A stretch of DNA of 64,000 nt from Calycina herbarum. Taxonomy: Eukaryota > Ascomycota > Leotiomycetes > Helotiales > Pezizellaceae. The notes beneath the pieces were generated by a model that had not been told where the DNA came from, searched no databases, and saw nothing but the letters and a program-made list of their open reading frames with translations. Location: contig LLEY01000192.1 of assembly GCA_001414485.1 (NCBI GenBank), positions 45,070 through 109,069 on the forward strand, read 5' to 3'. This document shows, one piece after another, positions 44,459-57,252 of this stretch (its first letter is position 1; each line of letters begins with the position of its first letter). The position numbers and the translations under genes are program-made.

Positions 44459-45012
44459 CTTTGGAACTGCGTTTTCTCAAGCTGAATTTGAGATTTAGAT
44501 TTATTGATATAATCCAGATAAGCCAAAAATAGGCCGAGTTGAATGAGATGGCAGTGCGGAAAGAAGAGGTGAAAGTGGTGCTACTGAAAGCGAATAAGTG
44601 TCTCCTTTTATATTGACAACTGGCCCACAAGACACAGTGAATCACCCTGTTACACTGGCTATGGTGTTTCATGAATAGCAAACAAAGGCATCCAGAAGTG
44701 AATCCGCAGGCATTTTCGTTTTTGAGCCAATCCTTGATTGTTGTCATTCACAAATTGTGAGAGAATCTCCAGCAAATGAAGCGTTTGTGAGAATTATATA
44801 GATATGTTTCTAAAACGCACAAGAAGAATAGGGAATAGATCCTAACAAATTGTCCTTAAAAGGATATTAAAATGAAATTCTGTGATGCAGAAAGGTGGCG
44901 ACTTGGAAAAGGAAAAATGGGGGGGCTTCGGCCCAACCTCGGGATTGATTGTCCGCAAGGCTTCAAACCAACACCAAGCCTTACTACAAACAAGCAATAC
45001 CATGATCTCACG
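44459..45012. other. Divergent promoter region
   Basis: Separates the minus-strand phosphoribosyltransferase gene from the plus-strand cyclin gene. An in-frame ATG at 44872 could extend the cyclin by 47 residues, but that segment has no conservation I recognise. Confidence 0.5.
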
Positions 45013-46206
45013 ATGACCTCCTCAAACATCGTGACTGAAGATGATCGCTATCGCTCCTCAACCCAGTTTCGCCTTTGGTCCTTTAGCCCAGCCTCCCTCC
45101 TAGCACTTCGAAACTCCACGAATCAATTAGCAGCAGATCGCGTTCGGGAAGCTGTCCGAAGAGCTCGAGAAGCGCATTCATCTGCCGATGTCAGCGATGC
45201 CGACCCCGAAAGCAAGAGTAGAGCTGCGAGCACGCTGCCAGAGGGGGAGGTGGATTGCTTGACAGTCGAGGAAGAGCTCAAGCTTATTGTGTTTTATTGC
45301 CGGCAGACATTACAACTGGGGAAACATTTGAATCTGCCTACAGATGTCAATGTACATTGCTCCCTTATTTCATTATTTGATATGGCAAAGGCTAATTACA
45401 TTTGCGCATAGGCAACAGCAGTCCAATACATGAAACGATTCTACACGACCAACTCTCTCATGACATACGACCCCGCCACCATCCTTCGAACAGCCCTCTT
45501 CTTCGCGACCAAAACCGAAAACCACTACTTCCGCCTTCAAAAGTTCGCAGAAGCAATCGATAAAACAAAACCCGAAGATGTACTAGCCAGCGAATACCTC
45601 CTGACTCAAGGTCTACGATTCACATTCGACGTTCGACATCCCTACCGCGCCTTAGAGGGAGCAGTCATGGAACTATGCGCCCTAGCAGAAGGAGCGATAC
45701 CAAACAATGGCTCTGCTGGGGCAAAGCCACGCAATATGGATTATAGATGCAAAGTGGCACACGGCACGGCGAAGGAATTCTTGAAAACGAGCGCCTTGCT
45801 CACAGATGTTTATTTTCATTACACTCCCAGCCAGATAATGTTGGCATCCCTCTTGATCGCAGACGAGGAGCTCATTCGTTGGTACATTGCTTTGAAATTT
45901 GGTGGACCACAGAATGCAATGGGGCAAAAGGTGCTGGGTACACTTACCGAATGCGCCAAGATGCTTCGAACTGTCGAACCTCTTATGCAAAGCTCTGCGG
46001 AGGAAAGCAAAGAAGCACGTACATTGGCCAAGAAACTTAGAAAGTGTCGAAATCCGGAGAAGATAGACTTGGTAGCTTTGCAGCAAACCAAACGTGAGGG
46101 GGATGGTGGCGCTGATGAGAGGATCATTAAGAAGAGGAAGCTGGAAAGGGAAAATGTTGCCAAGGAAGCCGACGAATTGTTTGGGCCTGGGCTAAAGAAG
46201 CATTAG
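45013..46206 (+). CDS. ccl1: Cyclin H / Ccl1-type cyclin (TFIIH kinase partner)
   Basis: Exons 45013-45351 and 45412-46206 (60-bp intron; GTACAT, CTAAT, TAG) give 377 aa. The N-terminus has EDDRYRSSTQFRLWSF, the signature start of cyclin H (Ccl1/Mcs2), followed by the first cyclin fold with KATAVQYMKRFY-like sequence rebuilt at the splice (VN-ATAVQYMKRF), LFFATKTEN and YLLTQGLRF, and a second fold (YTPSQIMLASLLIADEE). The tail is basic (IIKKRKLE). Ccl1 activates the Cdk7-type kinase Kin28 within TFIIH and the CDK-activating kinase, phosphorylating RNA polymerase II, and acts in the nucleus. The ATG at 45013 was chosen because it directly precedes conserved sequence; 44872 is the longer alternative. 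A single-copy housekeeping gene, intact. Confidence 0.85.
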
Positions 46207-47688
46207 GTCTATGGGCTGGTGGGCGCTGCGATAATACCAAAGGGGAAATGGTTTGATAATTTTAGCAAGGCGTCTGGGAAGTAAAAGGCATATATTCGGG
46301 CGTTCATATGAAATTTACAATTTTCGAGTTGTTAAAGTCTTCAACATGGAACGGGAATGTCTGCTGGAGGCTAATTTCGCTCCCCATGCCACACCATTTC
46401 TTTGCGTTGCTGTTAACGAGTTGCAAGTGGGCTTTTTTTATTGGTTTCTCCATTTACGCCGCTTTTGGCATTTTCCTTCCACAGTCAGACACAGCAGCCA
46501 TTATTCTACGTGGACCCTCGCCACGAAAGATAGGGATCCTAGATCAAATAAATCAATTGCGCTAGGCGATTTAGGACAACGAGGTAATTGAAAGTCAATT
46601 GCTGGAAGCTGTGGGCATGATTGATTTGCTTGTTCGAGGCATTTAGTACAATATCTCGCTGTACTGGGGTGTAAGAGGCTCGCTCATTACTCTGTGTACT
46701 CCTGCTTTCTTTTTATTACTTGGGGACAACGGCAGGGTATTCAGGGGAATGAAGGAAACTAGTTTTCTACTTTCTCTCAGCCCTCTTCGAATTATGTTTT
46801 TAAATGAAGTAAGCAGGTATGGTTGAAGGTCTTTCACCTACAACAGGCTATTGTGCTAAAATTCCCCGAGCAGATGAATTCACCGTACCTGGAGGTTTAG
46901 AACAAGAGAGTTTGATTGTCCTAAATCTCTCGCATAATAAATGGAATTATTCAAGGTGTTTGGTATAATATTGCTTTGCCTGGGATTGCGAGAGCTTCGG
47001 TCATGTTTTCGCGTACATTTTGATTGGCAAAACGGGGCCTGAGCGGTTCTTGTTATTGCTGGGTTGCTTGTGGTGGACTCGTTGTTGATCGTGATGTCTG
47101 GGAGCAGGATGAGGCTTGTAAAATTGATGGAAATCGTGTTTTGTTTGTTCCATGTGAGTTTTCTGACTAGAAGCTAGCATATTCAATATGACATAGAGTG
47201 GCCCTCTGTTACTCAAACTCTTCTCACTCTACGAGCTGCTGATAGTAATGTATCGACACTCGAGTTGTTTGTGAATATTACTGGTGCAAAGGTTTCGATT
47301 GTGTTGAGTTGAACGACACTCATATTGGGTCTGATCTGAGTCCGTCTCCCAAGAGTAGCAATCAAAGTACGGAATATTTGGGGAGTGCTCATTACTCAAT
47401 TCACCATGAATGGTTAACGAATTCACCCAGTTGTAAGGCCTCCAAACCCCCTCCCTAACACCCCTAGGGAGACCAAAAAAATGGCAAAAAACTGCTTCTT
47501 CCTCTTGCGAGGTGGCCTAGTCAAATACAGCATTACCTGTGTTATATTTTGGGCTGTCAATCCTGCACTAGTTTACACGTTAATGCGTAGGCACCAGTAT
47601 CTTAGGATATTGGTGTTGCCTGTATGACCGTTAGGCCATACAGGCTTCTTTACAATTGACTGGAAGCCCTTTCTTTATTTGAGAATTT
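46207..47688. other. Intergenic flank of the transposon nest
   Basis: Contains the cyclin 3' UTR and then about 1.2 kb without a supported gene. Two adjacent hairpins (47590-47645) lie 45 bases before the LINE insertion point. Confidence 0.45.
47590..47645. repeat. Two adjacent hairpins
   Basis: GCCTGTATG at 47618-47626 and CATACAGGC at 47637-47645 form a perfect 9-bp stem with a 10-base loop. Directly before it, GGCACCAGTATC and GATATTGGTGTTGCC (47590-47620) form an imperfect stem. They could be a terminator-like or structured-RNA feature, or the end of an old element. Confidence 0.5.
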
Positions 47689-47701
47689 AATGATTGTTTT
47701 G
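47689..47701. repeat. Target-site duplication of the LINE, left copy
   Basis: AATGATTGTTTTG, identical to 58497-58509 on the other side of the nested insertion. Confidence 0.85.
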
Positions 47702-49985
47702 GGCCAGCAAAGTCGAAATCTCTGCCTGTCCGTGGCGCTGGCTACGAACCTGGAATTGAGCGAAAGTAATATAATCCCAGAGCCTAAGAGATACTCTCGC
47801 AACTTAGTTAGAGCTGGTGGAGGGCGTTATGGTGATCCAGCGAGGGTATCGCGACGTAGCCTTACTAGAACAGAGGAATAGCAGCCAACGCTACTAGTAT
47901 TTAAAAACCACCTAACCGTCCGATTCCCTACCTTACGACTAGGCACATCTTCGACATCTACGTAGTCAGATTTCTAAGCAGTACTGACTATATTAGGCAG
48001 ATAGGGCACCTCTGGGGCAGCATTTATAGAGTTTTTACAATCAGCAAAAATAGGGGTATACTAGTTAGTATAGGTTCCTACTATAGAACTAATAAATATA
48101 GCCTTCCCTCTACGACAGTCGACCTATACAAAGAAGAAAACAGAGCGTCTATTAAAGAAGAGAGTATAAAGGAGGGTTATACTCTATGTAGGTAGATGAG
48201 CCTAGAAGGGACGGTAAAGAGCTAGGATCTCGTATAAGCGAAGAGGGATAGATAGAGGGAAATGGTTTAGATAGAGGTCTCTCCCCTTCTCTTAACTCCC
48301 CTACTTAGGTAGAAGGATACTCTTACAAAGGGCTCGATTAGGCAGGGAAAAACCGCTGTAGATACAGGCCCGACAACAATTCACGATTCATTTGCGACTA
48401 CGATACTAGCTCTCTCTTTACCTATATACCCAGAAACGCGATTTCATAATATATAAGATAGAAAGGCCGGCTTACTTTATACAAACGGGGCTTAGGGACT
48501 GAGCTTATAGAAAGCTAGGGATTAGAGGCGTATAAGGAAAACAGAAGCTTCGCTTTAGTTAGTAGGATAGAAACACATAGAGTACGCTACCTAGCTAGGG
48601 GTGTGCTCTACGCAAATCCTACGAGACATGGTCGGCCCTACTAGAGTAGCAGAGATGTAGTAGGGTATCGCGAAAGGGGGTTAAACCCTTAGAGCGAGGC
48701 ATATAATAGCAGCGATAGAAGGAGGATAGTGATTCATTACTCTATATAATACTATCTATATAGCTCGAGAGGACGGAGGCGTATGTCGGTCTACGAAGAG
48801 TGTATAGAGAGCAGTTAGCTAGTTAGCAATCGTAGGCTTAAGGAGCAAACTATAGAAGAGACGTAGAGAAAGAGAATTTATCCTCCTCTTTCTCTTAAAC
48901 TTAGGAGGCGAAATATAAGGGAAAAGCGTTATAAAGGTTCTAGTATAGAAGGAACATACTCTAACTTCACTATATATTTAAACAAAACCTAAACCGAAAA
49001 AACAGAGAGGCACTGATCAAACTACAAGGCATAATAAATATACATCTTTCACCGGCTTAATAGAGAAGTAGGCGACGCTACCCCGCTTCAGTGTGGCCTT
49101 CCACAAGGCTCGCCTATCTCACCGATCCTCTTTATACTCTATATCAAGCCCCTCTTCAGATTAGGAGTTAGTTCTCTCCCAGTAGTACAGAGATTCGGCT
49201 ACGCCGACGACATTGGATTACTTGCTTTCGGGCCTTCAAAGGCAGGGAATGTCAAGGACCTAGCAAGGCAGGTAGCAAGCGCACTTAAGTAGGGCACAGA
49301 CGAGGGTATTACCTTTAACGTAGAAAAATCAGAACTTATCTACTTCTCTCGTAAAAGGAAATAAAGAGGGAGAGGCATCTGGCCCCCCCCTGCTATTATA
49401 GTTGAAGGAAAGATAATAGAGCCTACATAGGAACTCTGGTAGCTTAGCATCTTCTTCGACCCCTGCCTCACCTTTTATAGTTATATTAAAAGAATAGCTA
49501 GTAAAGCTATACTTGTAGCTAATACTTTTAAAGGAATAATAAACATAGTAAGAGGATCCCCCTCGTATCTACTAAAATAAGCAGTCACTACTTATATCCT
49601 CTCGATCGCCTATTTTAGGCACGAGACCTAGTACCCTAGTCGTATAAAAACAGGCTAAGTAGACACTATAAATAACCAGATCGGCCGCTACCTAACTCTC
49701 CTAGATAGAGTAGTTATAAAGTATACTAGGATCATCCTCCTAGTCTATAAAACCACTCCTACCTCGGTACTCCTTATAGAATCTAGCCTCCTAGCTACTA
49801 AAATTGCTCTTATAGTAAAAAGTGGAGCTTTTAAGGCTAGAACTCGACAACTTAACTTAGTACACCCGCTTAAGCGATGTATAAATAACCCTTGCTCAAA
49901 GGCTAGGCTTATTTACCGCTCTTCTAAACCTCTCCCCCCTTTAGAAGAAGTCGATCTAATTCAAGACCCCCCGTAGAGTAGAGGG

Positions 49986-49990
49986 TTTAA
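49986..49990. repeat. Gypsy target-site duplication, left copy
   Basis: TTTAA directly before the left LTR; the same pentamer follows the right LTR at 57248-57252. Confidence 0.85.
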
Positions 49991-50424
49991 TATAACGAAA
50001 CTCAAACGAACTAAACAAAGATAACTAAGTCTCAAAGGTTAGTATATAGGTAAGAAGTATAGATACGCCGGGTTGTTTACTTAGAAGTAAACTCGTTACT
50101 TATATCAAAGATATTAAACAAGATAATAAGATTAATAACTAAAGTTAAGCACGAAGCTCCTATCTAATAGCAGACGTGCCAGTCTTATATAGAACTGTAG
50201 TCCTAAGTTCTAATCGCTCTAGTCGCTTACCCTAATCGCTTTAGTCGACAGGCAACTTAAGCGACTTAGGCGACTAGGTCACGTAATACTTCTTACTAAA
50301 AGAAATCCATAGATTACTTAGCTAGCCTAAGGATCCTTCTTCTATAAGAGTTTCTAATAGTACTTAACCTGTCAAGGCGCCGCCTAGTCTTCACTCGTTA
50401 CATACTTATATATAATTCGTAACA
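49991..50424 (-). repeat. LTR of the gypsy element (3' LTR relative to element)
   Basis: 434 bases, from TATAACGAAACT to TTCGTAACA, matching 56814-57247 throughout with scattered transitions. The TA at the outer end is best read as an RIP-mutated TG, restoring TG...CA ends. Confidence 0.9.
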
Positions 50425-50511
50425 CTATCCCCTTCTTAGCCTAGCGTGTCCCTACGCTTAAGTATAACCTAAGAAATACCATCAGAAGGCTAGTAGCCTT
50501 CTCTTACTATA

Positions 50512-51110
50512 ATGTTTTCAACAACACTATCTATAAAAGATAAACTAAAACAAAATCGTATTAATAACGCTCTCTATATCAATCAAGTAGGATCCGAAAT
50601 ATCCTCTTATACTCGCTGTCTTACCTCCACATCTAGCTGTCAATATATATCTATTACTAGGAGTAAGAAATGTTCTAAGTATACTAGGAAGAGTAAAACT
50701 TATAATATTAAAAAGCAAAATCGAATACCCTTAACTTTTAAATAGGAATCTCTTAATACATAGAAACGTCGTCTACAGGTTAAGGAAGAGACGGCCTATC
50801 AGGCCTAAGAAAAAGCCTTTCGAGCTTAGTAAGAAGCGATATTAAAGGTTCTCTATCTTTAAGTATAGCAACGTCTTCTTAATAAGCAAGAACAACAGAT
50901 GCTTCGTCAAGGACTTAGCACCTTTTAAGAGCTAGATAAGGCTAAAGAGAAGGAGGAAAAAGAAAAAGAAGAGAAGGAAAGAAGAAAGAAGGCTGCCAGG
51001 CTGGCCGCCTACTCTACCCCTACCGCTTCCAACCCTGCTTTCAACCTAGGTCTCGATCCTGGTTTCCTTAAGGTCTTTCCTATTAATTACCTAATATAGG
51101 CAACCTTAGG
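50512..51110 (+). pseudogene. Antisense reading-frame remnant inside the gypsy element
   Basis: Opposite to the gypsy pol strand, a plus-strand frame of 77 codons (50512-50745) is followed by a less mutated stretch that reads QLLRQGLSTF, then a Lys/Glu-rich run, AARLAAYSTPTASNPAFNLG and LDPGFLKVFPINYL, with stops between. It has the look of the C-terminal half of a decayed protein, with a charged helix followed by a Ser/Thr/Pro tail. It lies between the left LTR and the 3' end of pol. It could be an accessory antisense gene of the element or a captured fragment. I do not recognise the family. Confidence 0.4.
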
Positions 51111-54100
51111 TTTTAATAGTAGAAGTTCTAAAGTTCCTTTAAGTACTAGTTAATGTTTTTTCTAGGTTTCTAAGTATTCTCTAAATATAAGTAACCTAAC
51201 TATTTAATTAAATACTTAATCTTACCTTTAATAATCTTATAGTTAAGAATCCTTTCAACTTCATATTTAATATTTAGATTTACTAGTTGAATTTCTATAA
51301 TTAGAGCTAGTAGTGCTCCTAGTAGTACTAGTTTAAGTAAGGATATATAGAATACTAGGTAGATGTTTATTATCTTTAATAATACTAATTTATAATTTAA
51401 AGGTCCCTTAACTTATTTAATTTTAAATAGTCTAAGTTTTTTATAATCTAGTTTATTACTTAGTCTTTTTATATCGATGTTTTTTTATACTAAGTAGACT
51501 TTATCCCCCTCTTTTAGTATTAGCTCTTAACTACGTTATTTATTATAGTAGTATATGTTTCTTTCTATTATAAATTATAGGTCCTTTATAAGTTCCTTAT
51601 ATAGACTCTTGATTTTTAAGACCTAAATATAAGTAAGTTAGTTATTAATAGTTATAGATAGTAGTTCTTAATATACTATTAATTTATACTTAAAATTAGT
51701 ATAGAATAGTATAATAAGTATTATTTCTATTACTAAACTATTATAAGCAAACTATGCTAAGAGCAGCAGTTCTACCTAGTTATCTTACTAGTAGTTTATA
51801 TAATAATAAAGGTATATTTCAACTACTTAATTTATCCGTTCGTTTCCTCTATTTATTTAAGAGTAGAAAGCTATAGAAAGCTTTCTTTTTATACCTAATT
51901 ATTCTATAAGAGCGATCTAAAATTTTAAGGTAAAGAGCTTATCTCTATCTAAGAGTATTTCTTTAGATAGTCTATATCTTAAGACTACTTCCCTAAGGAA
52001 TATAAATACTAATTCCTTAGCTATACTTAACTCTATATATACTATTAAGATTATATATTTTATAAGTTATTCTATAATAACTAGGATTATATTATATTCA
52101 ACTCCTATTATTAGATCTTTAGATTTTAGTAATTTAATAATAAAATCTATGGATATTAATTTCTAAAGTATCTATAGTATTAGAGTAGTATTTATCTATC
52201 TATAAGGAGTATAGTAGGAAGCCTTATTCCTAGTATAGGTATTATATTCTACTATTACTTCCTTAACTATTATAGATAACCGATTAACATAGTAATATTA
52301 TCTTATCCTCTAAAAGGTTCTACGAATTCCTTAGTAACCGTAAGTAGGTATAATATAGTATTCTTATATAAACTCCTTTATATATAAGCTAGGAACTTAT
52401 AATTTCCCTTTTATATATTAGTTATAACCTTTATATATATTCTAAATCTTATCTATCTATATGTTATTTATTACTACTATCTTATATATAGTAGGTACTA
52501 AGTCTCTATTCTTAAGAGTTTTTAAGATCGTAATCTTCTTATACTCCTTATTTCCCTCGTATCTAGGTTTCTAGCTAAGAGCATTAGCTCGAGTATTTAA
52601 CATTCCTTTTATATACTAAATAATAATATCAAATCCTTCTAATATCTCTAACTATCTAGTTAATTATCTAGTTATAAGTTCCTTAGTAGTTATAAATATC
52701 CTAAAGTTCTTATAGTCAGATAAGACTATAACTAGGTATTTTACTAACTATAAATAAATTCTCTAGTATTCTAAAGCTAACACTATAGTAAGCAATTCCT
52801 TATTAAAGATACTATAGTTTTATTATACTAGGTTAAATATTTTAAAATAATATATAACTAGTATAAGTTTTCCCTTTTTATTTAGTTATAAGTAAATTAT
52901 ACTTATAAATATATCTAAAGCATCTATTTCGATTATACTTAGTTTTTCTATATTAAAGTCGTATAGAATAGGCTTTTCTATAAACTTTGCTTTAATTTTC
53001 TAAAAAGCATTTTCTACTTATTTATTTTATATAAACTTAATAGCTTTCTTAACTAGTACTAACATTAGTTTAGTAATCTTTATATAGTCTTATATAAACA
53101 GATAATAAAAGTTTACAAATCTAAGAAAGGATTATACATCTTTTACATTTTCTAGTAATTTCTAGTTTAAGATGTCTTAGATCTTTACTAGATCTATTTC
53201 CATTTTCTCTAAGCTAAATACCTATCCTAGGAAAAGTATTTAAGTTACTCTAAACTTATATTTCAAGAGTTTTAATTAAGAGTTTACTTTTATAAGTTAT
53301 TATAAAACTTCCTTAATATATCCCTTATATTCTTCTTCTTTTTCTAAGAAGATTAGAATATTATTTAAATAATAAATTACTATTACTCTTAGAAGATCTC
53401 CTAAAATATTATTATTTTATCTCTAATATATAGCTAGTATATTATATAGTCTAAATAGTATAACTATATATTTGTAAAGGCCTAATAGTAAGGTAAATAC
53501 TATCTTCTATTCGTCTCTAGCTTTTATTTATATAAGTTTATAAGCGTTTTATTAATCTAGTTTCATAAACTATACTACCTTACCTAACTTATCTTATAAG
53601 TATTAGCTAGGTAGTAGCAGATAAGCGTCCTTAACTATAATATAATTTACTTCTTAGTAATCAATATATACTCTTCTATCTAGATCGTCTTTCTTCTTAA
53701 TAATAAGTATATTTAAAGTAATTAGTAACTTAGATCTTCTAATATATCTCTTCTTAATACCTTCCTTTATATAACTTTCTATTCTCTATAGGCTTTTCTA
53801 GTTATATAATCGAAGCTTTTACTTTAAGAAGTAATAATCCTCTTTTAATTTAATCTTATAATCTTATAAGCAATGTTCTAGTAAGGCTCGTAAGTCTTCT
53901 AGGTTTTTAAACAAAGCCTCGAATTCTCTATACTACATAGGTATTTCGTTATTAGCTTTCTTACTAATCTATAAAAGACCTTAGATAAGGTGTTCTAGCA
54001 CTTTAGAAGAGGTAACGCTAACCTTGTTCTAGCCTTAAAGTTATAAATATAAACCTACGTATTTATATTAACTAAAGGTTACTATTCTAGCCTTCTAATC

Positions 54101-56813
54101 GATTTCTAGATTATGTTCCTAAATCTATAGTATACTAAGTATTACTTCCTTACTTCCTATTTTAACAATATCGAATTATATATTTAAATAGTATTCTTTA
54201 ATATTGATTTTTATTAGAATAGTTTATTAATTAATAATTCTATCTTAATATATAACGTCTATTCTATTAACCACCCCTAGTTAATATAGTCTTATTTCCT
54301 TAATTAAGACGTTTAGCTTCTCTTAAGCTATTAGAGAAATAAAGTTACCTATTACTCCTAAGTCTATTATAACTTATAACTTCTTTCCTTCTATTTCTAT
54401 AGTTATTACTAACTATCTTTCTCTTAAAGTAACGTCTAACTTTACTTTAATATATTAGACTTCGAAAGATCGATTTTCTTAATTATAATTCTTTCTCTCC
54501 TCGTCTTTATACTATAAAAAGAATCTTACTCTTTCTTTATTAGCATATACTACCTTATATACTAATCTATATTCTATAATTCCTATAGTTTTAGGAATTT
54601 CCCTTATAAATTACTTTAGTATTTATCTATAGTTATATTAGATCTATTCGTAACTAGTTTCTAAAATAGCTTCTACTAACTATAGTTCTCCTATATATAG
54701 ATAATCTAAAGTAGCCTCTAGTATACTTATCTCTAGTTTTATATAGTAAACTTTAAATATATAATCCCTTAAATTCTTTTCTTTAACAGCTCTAATCTAA
54801 GACTAAGGAAAGAATACTACTCCTTCTTTATCTAATAATACTACTTCATATATTTAATAATATTCTACTATTCTAGTAGGCTCTAGTAACGTTCCTTTAA
54901 ATCGTTTCTATAATAACTAATCTAAAGTTAGACTTAGTTTATATTATATCTATTATACTATTATTTCCTAAACTGTTTCTATAAACTATAGTTCTCCTAC
55001 TAATAGATAGTATAATTCCTCTAGTTCTATTTTAGCCTATCTAGTTATATTAAGCTCTCTTTACTCCTAGAATAATATACTAAACAGTTATTATAAGTTA
55101 TATTTTCTAAATACTAACCTATTATTTCTAATTAACATAATAATAATATATTATTTAAATTCTTTTAATATAATATCTTTAGATAGTATTCTAAGAAAAG
55201 AGGTTTTAATTCATCTCTTAAATCCTATTAGAACTTACTATGTCTATATACTAGTTTTATCTAACATATTATATATTTTCTATACATCTCCTACTTTAGA
55301 GTAGCTAGGCTTCTTAACTAGTTAGCGTTTCTATTCTAGTTCCTTCTCTTTAATAGTTTTCCGTCTAATAATTAGACTAACTAGAGTTATCGTTTTAAGG
55401 TTATTACTTACAACTATATACGTTATTAAGATAGTTAGGTTAACTCTTTATATTATATAAGGACTCTAGAAATCTAGTTTCTAATTATTAATATATACTT
55501 ATCGATTTCCTTATTTAAAGGTTCTAAAGAAAGTCTAAGTTTCTCTAACTTTAGAGTCTTTATTTTTTATCTCTTCTTCTATACTAAAAGATAAGTCTAA
55601 GGTCTCTAAAAAACTAGTTAATAGTAGTAATTCGTATTCCTCTTAAAAAGGTTACTTAGATTCTATTACTAATTATATATTATAATATTCCTTAAGAAGT
55701 AGATCCCTATTATTATTAGTATCTTATATACTACTAATTCCTTTATTATTTTCAATCTAGGTTCTATATCCTCGTACTTTAAGCTCCTTATTTATAAGTT
55801 TAATATAATCAGTAGTATTAATTTATTTCTTTCTCTTAGAGTCTTTCTTCTTACTATACTTATTTACTCTATAGCCTAGTTAGTTATAATTATAATATAA
55901 GTTCTACTCGCGTTAATGATTTCGCTCTTCCTAAGAAAGTCCTCCTTTCTTTAAAAAGGTTTTCTTTTATATAGCGTTTACCTTCTTACTATACTTACTA
56001 GTATAAGAGTACTTCTACTTTCCTAACCCTTTACTCTTTTCCCTATACTTAGGGTTACTTTTTCTAAATTCATATAAGCAGTTATCTAGCTAAACAACCT
56101 CCTTAATTATTCCTATAATAGTTAAAAACTATATATTCTACTTAGCTATTTCCTTATAAATATATATCTTTAATCCTCTATAAAAGAGTTCTATAAGAGT
56201 AATAGTATCCTATCCTAACTTCGTTCTATAGTATTAAAATTCATTAACGTAATCTATTACTAATCCAGTCTAGTATAATTCTAAAAGCTTATATATAGCT
56301 GTTTAAATCGTATCAAAGTCTCTATAGACTTTTCTAATAGTTGTCTTAAATCCTCTCTAAGATTTAAATATAATCTTAGTTAATTCTATCTTTCCGTCTT
56401 TATCCTTATTTTTAAAGAAATTCTCTAAGTATAGCTATACTTATTCTAATACTAATCCCTTAAGGTAGGAGATAGCAAAGATAGTTTATAAGTTATAATT
56501 GCCTTTAAACTTATTAGAATTAAAGTTAAAGTAGATGTCTATTTAGAGAAGGAATAAGTCGAGTTCCTTTCGCTTCCTATAATATATATCTAGTATCTTA
56601 ACTTTAATAGATTTAAGTACTTCGACCTTATAGAGCTCAGGGACGTCCAGTATACTAATATTATCGTCGTTCCTAGTTAACTATATACCAGCAGGTGTTC
56701 TTCCGGTTACACTTCTAGATGTTCCTACGACGTTAACTCAACTAGTATTCGAGCTAGCTGCTGCGGGGGTTGCTAGGGCTATAGCGACTGAACTTCTAAG
56801 TAGGTACTTAAAG

Positions 56814-57247
56814 TATAACGAAACTTAAATAAACTAAACAAAGATGACTAAGTCTCAAAGGTTAGTATATAAGTAAGAAGTATAGATACGCCGGGTTATT
56901 TACTTAGAAGTAAACTCGTTACTTATATTAAAGATATTAAACAAGATAATAAGATTAATAACTAAAGTTAAGTACGAAGCTCCTATCTAATAGCAGACGT
57001 GCCAGTCTTATATAGAACTGTAGTCCTAAGTTCTATTCGCTCTAGTCGCTCGCCCTGATCGCTTTAGTCGACAGGCGACTTAAGCGACTCAGGCGACTAG
57101 GTCACGTGATGCTTCTTACCAAAAGAAATCCATGGATTACTTAGCTAGCCTAAGGATCCTTCTTCTATAAGAGTTTCCGATAGTGCTTAACCTGTCAGGG
57201 CGCCGCCTGGTCTTCACTCGTCATATGCTTACACGTGATTCGTAACA
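56814..57247 (-). repeat. LTR of the gypsy element (5' LTR relative to element)
   Basis: 434 bases, TATAACGAAACT to GATTCGTAACA. Compared with the left LTR it keeps more C and G (for example CACGTGAT where the other has CACGTAAT), so the two copies were mutated independently. Confidence 0.9.
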
Positions 57248-57252
57248 TTTAA
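57248..57252. repeat. Gypsy target-site duplication, right copy
   Basis: TTTAA directly after the right LTR, matching 49986-49990. Confidence 0.85.

Larger units (their letters stand above)
49991..57247 (-). mobile_element. Ty3/gypsy LTR retrotransposon, complete but RIP-inactivated
   Basis: Two LTRs of exactly 434 bases and a 5-bp TTTAA duplication mark a full 7.26-kb insertion into the LINE. Coding remnants are on the minus strand. A zinc-knuckle relic at about 55874-55905 reads with Cys changed to Tyr. RT blocks are VYIDY near 53660-53690, YLNNILIF near 53340-53385 (catalytic YLDD with both Asp changed to Asn) and FLRFVNFY near 53101-53130. Gag-protease-RT-integrase order therefore runs from the right LTR to the left. 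Nearly every block carries stops and G-to-A or C-to-T changes, and the interior is strongly AT-rich. The element is younger than the LINE because it interrupts it. It cannot encode a working polyprotein. Confidence 0.88.
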
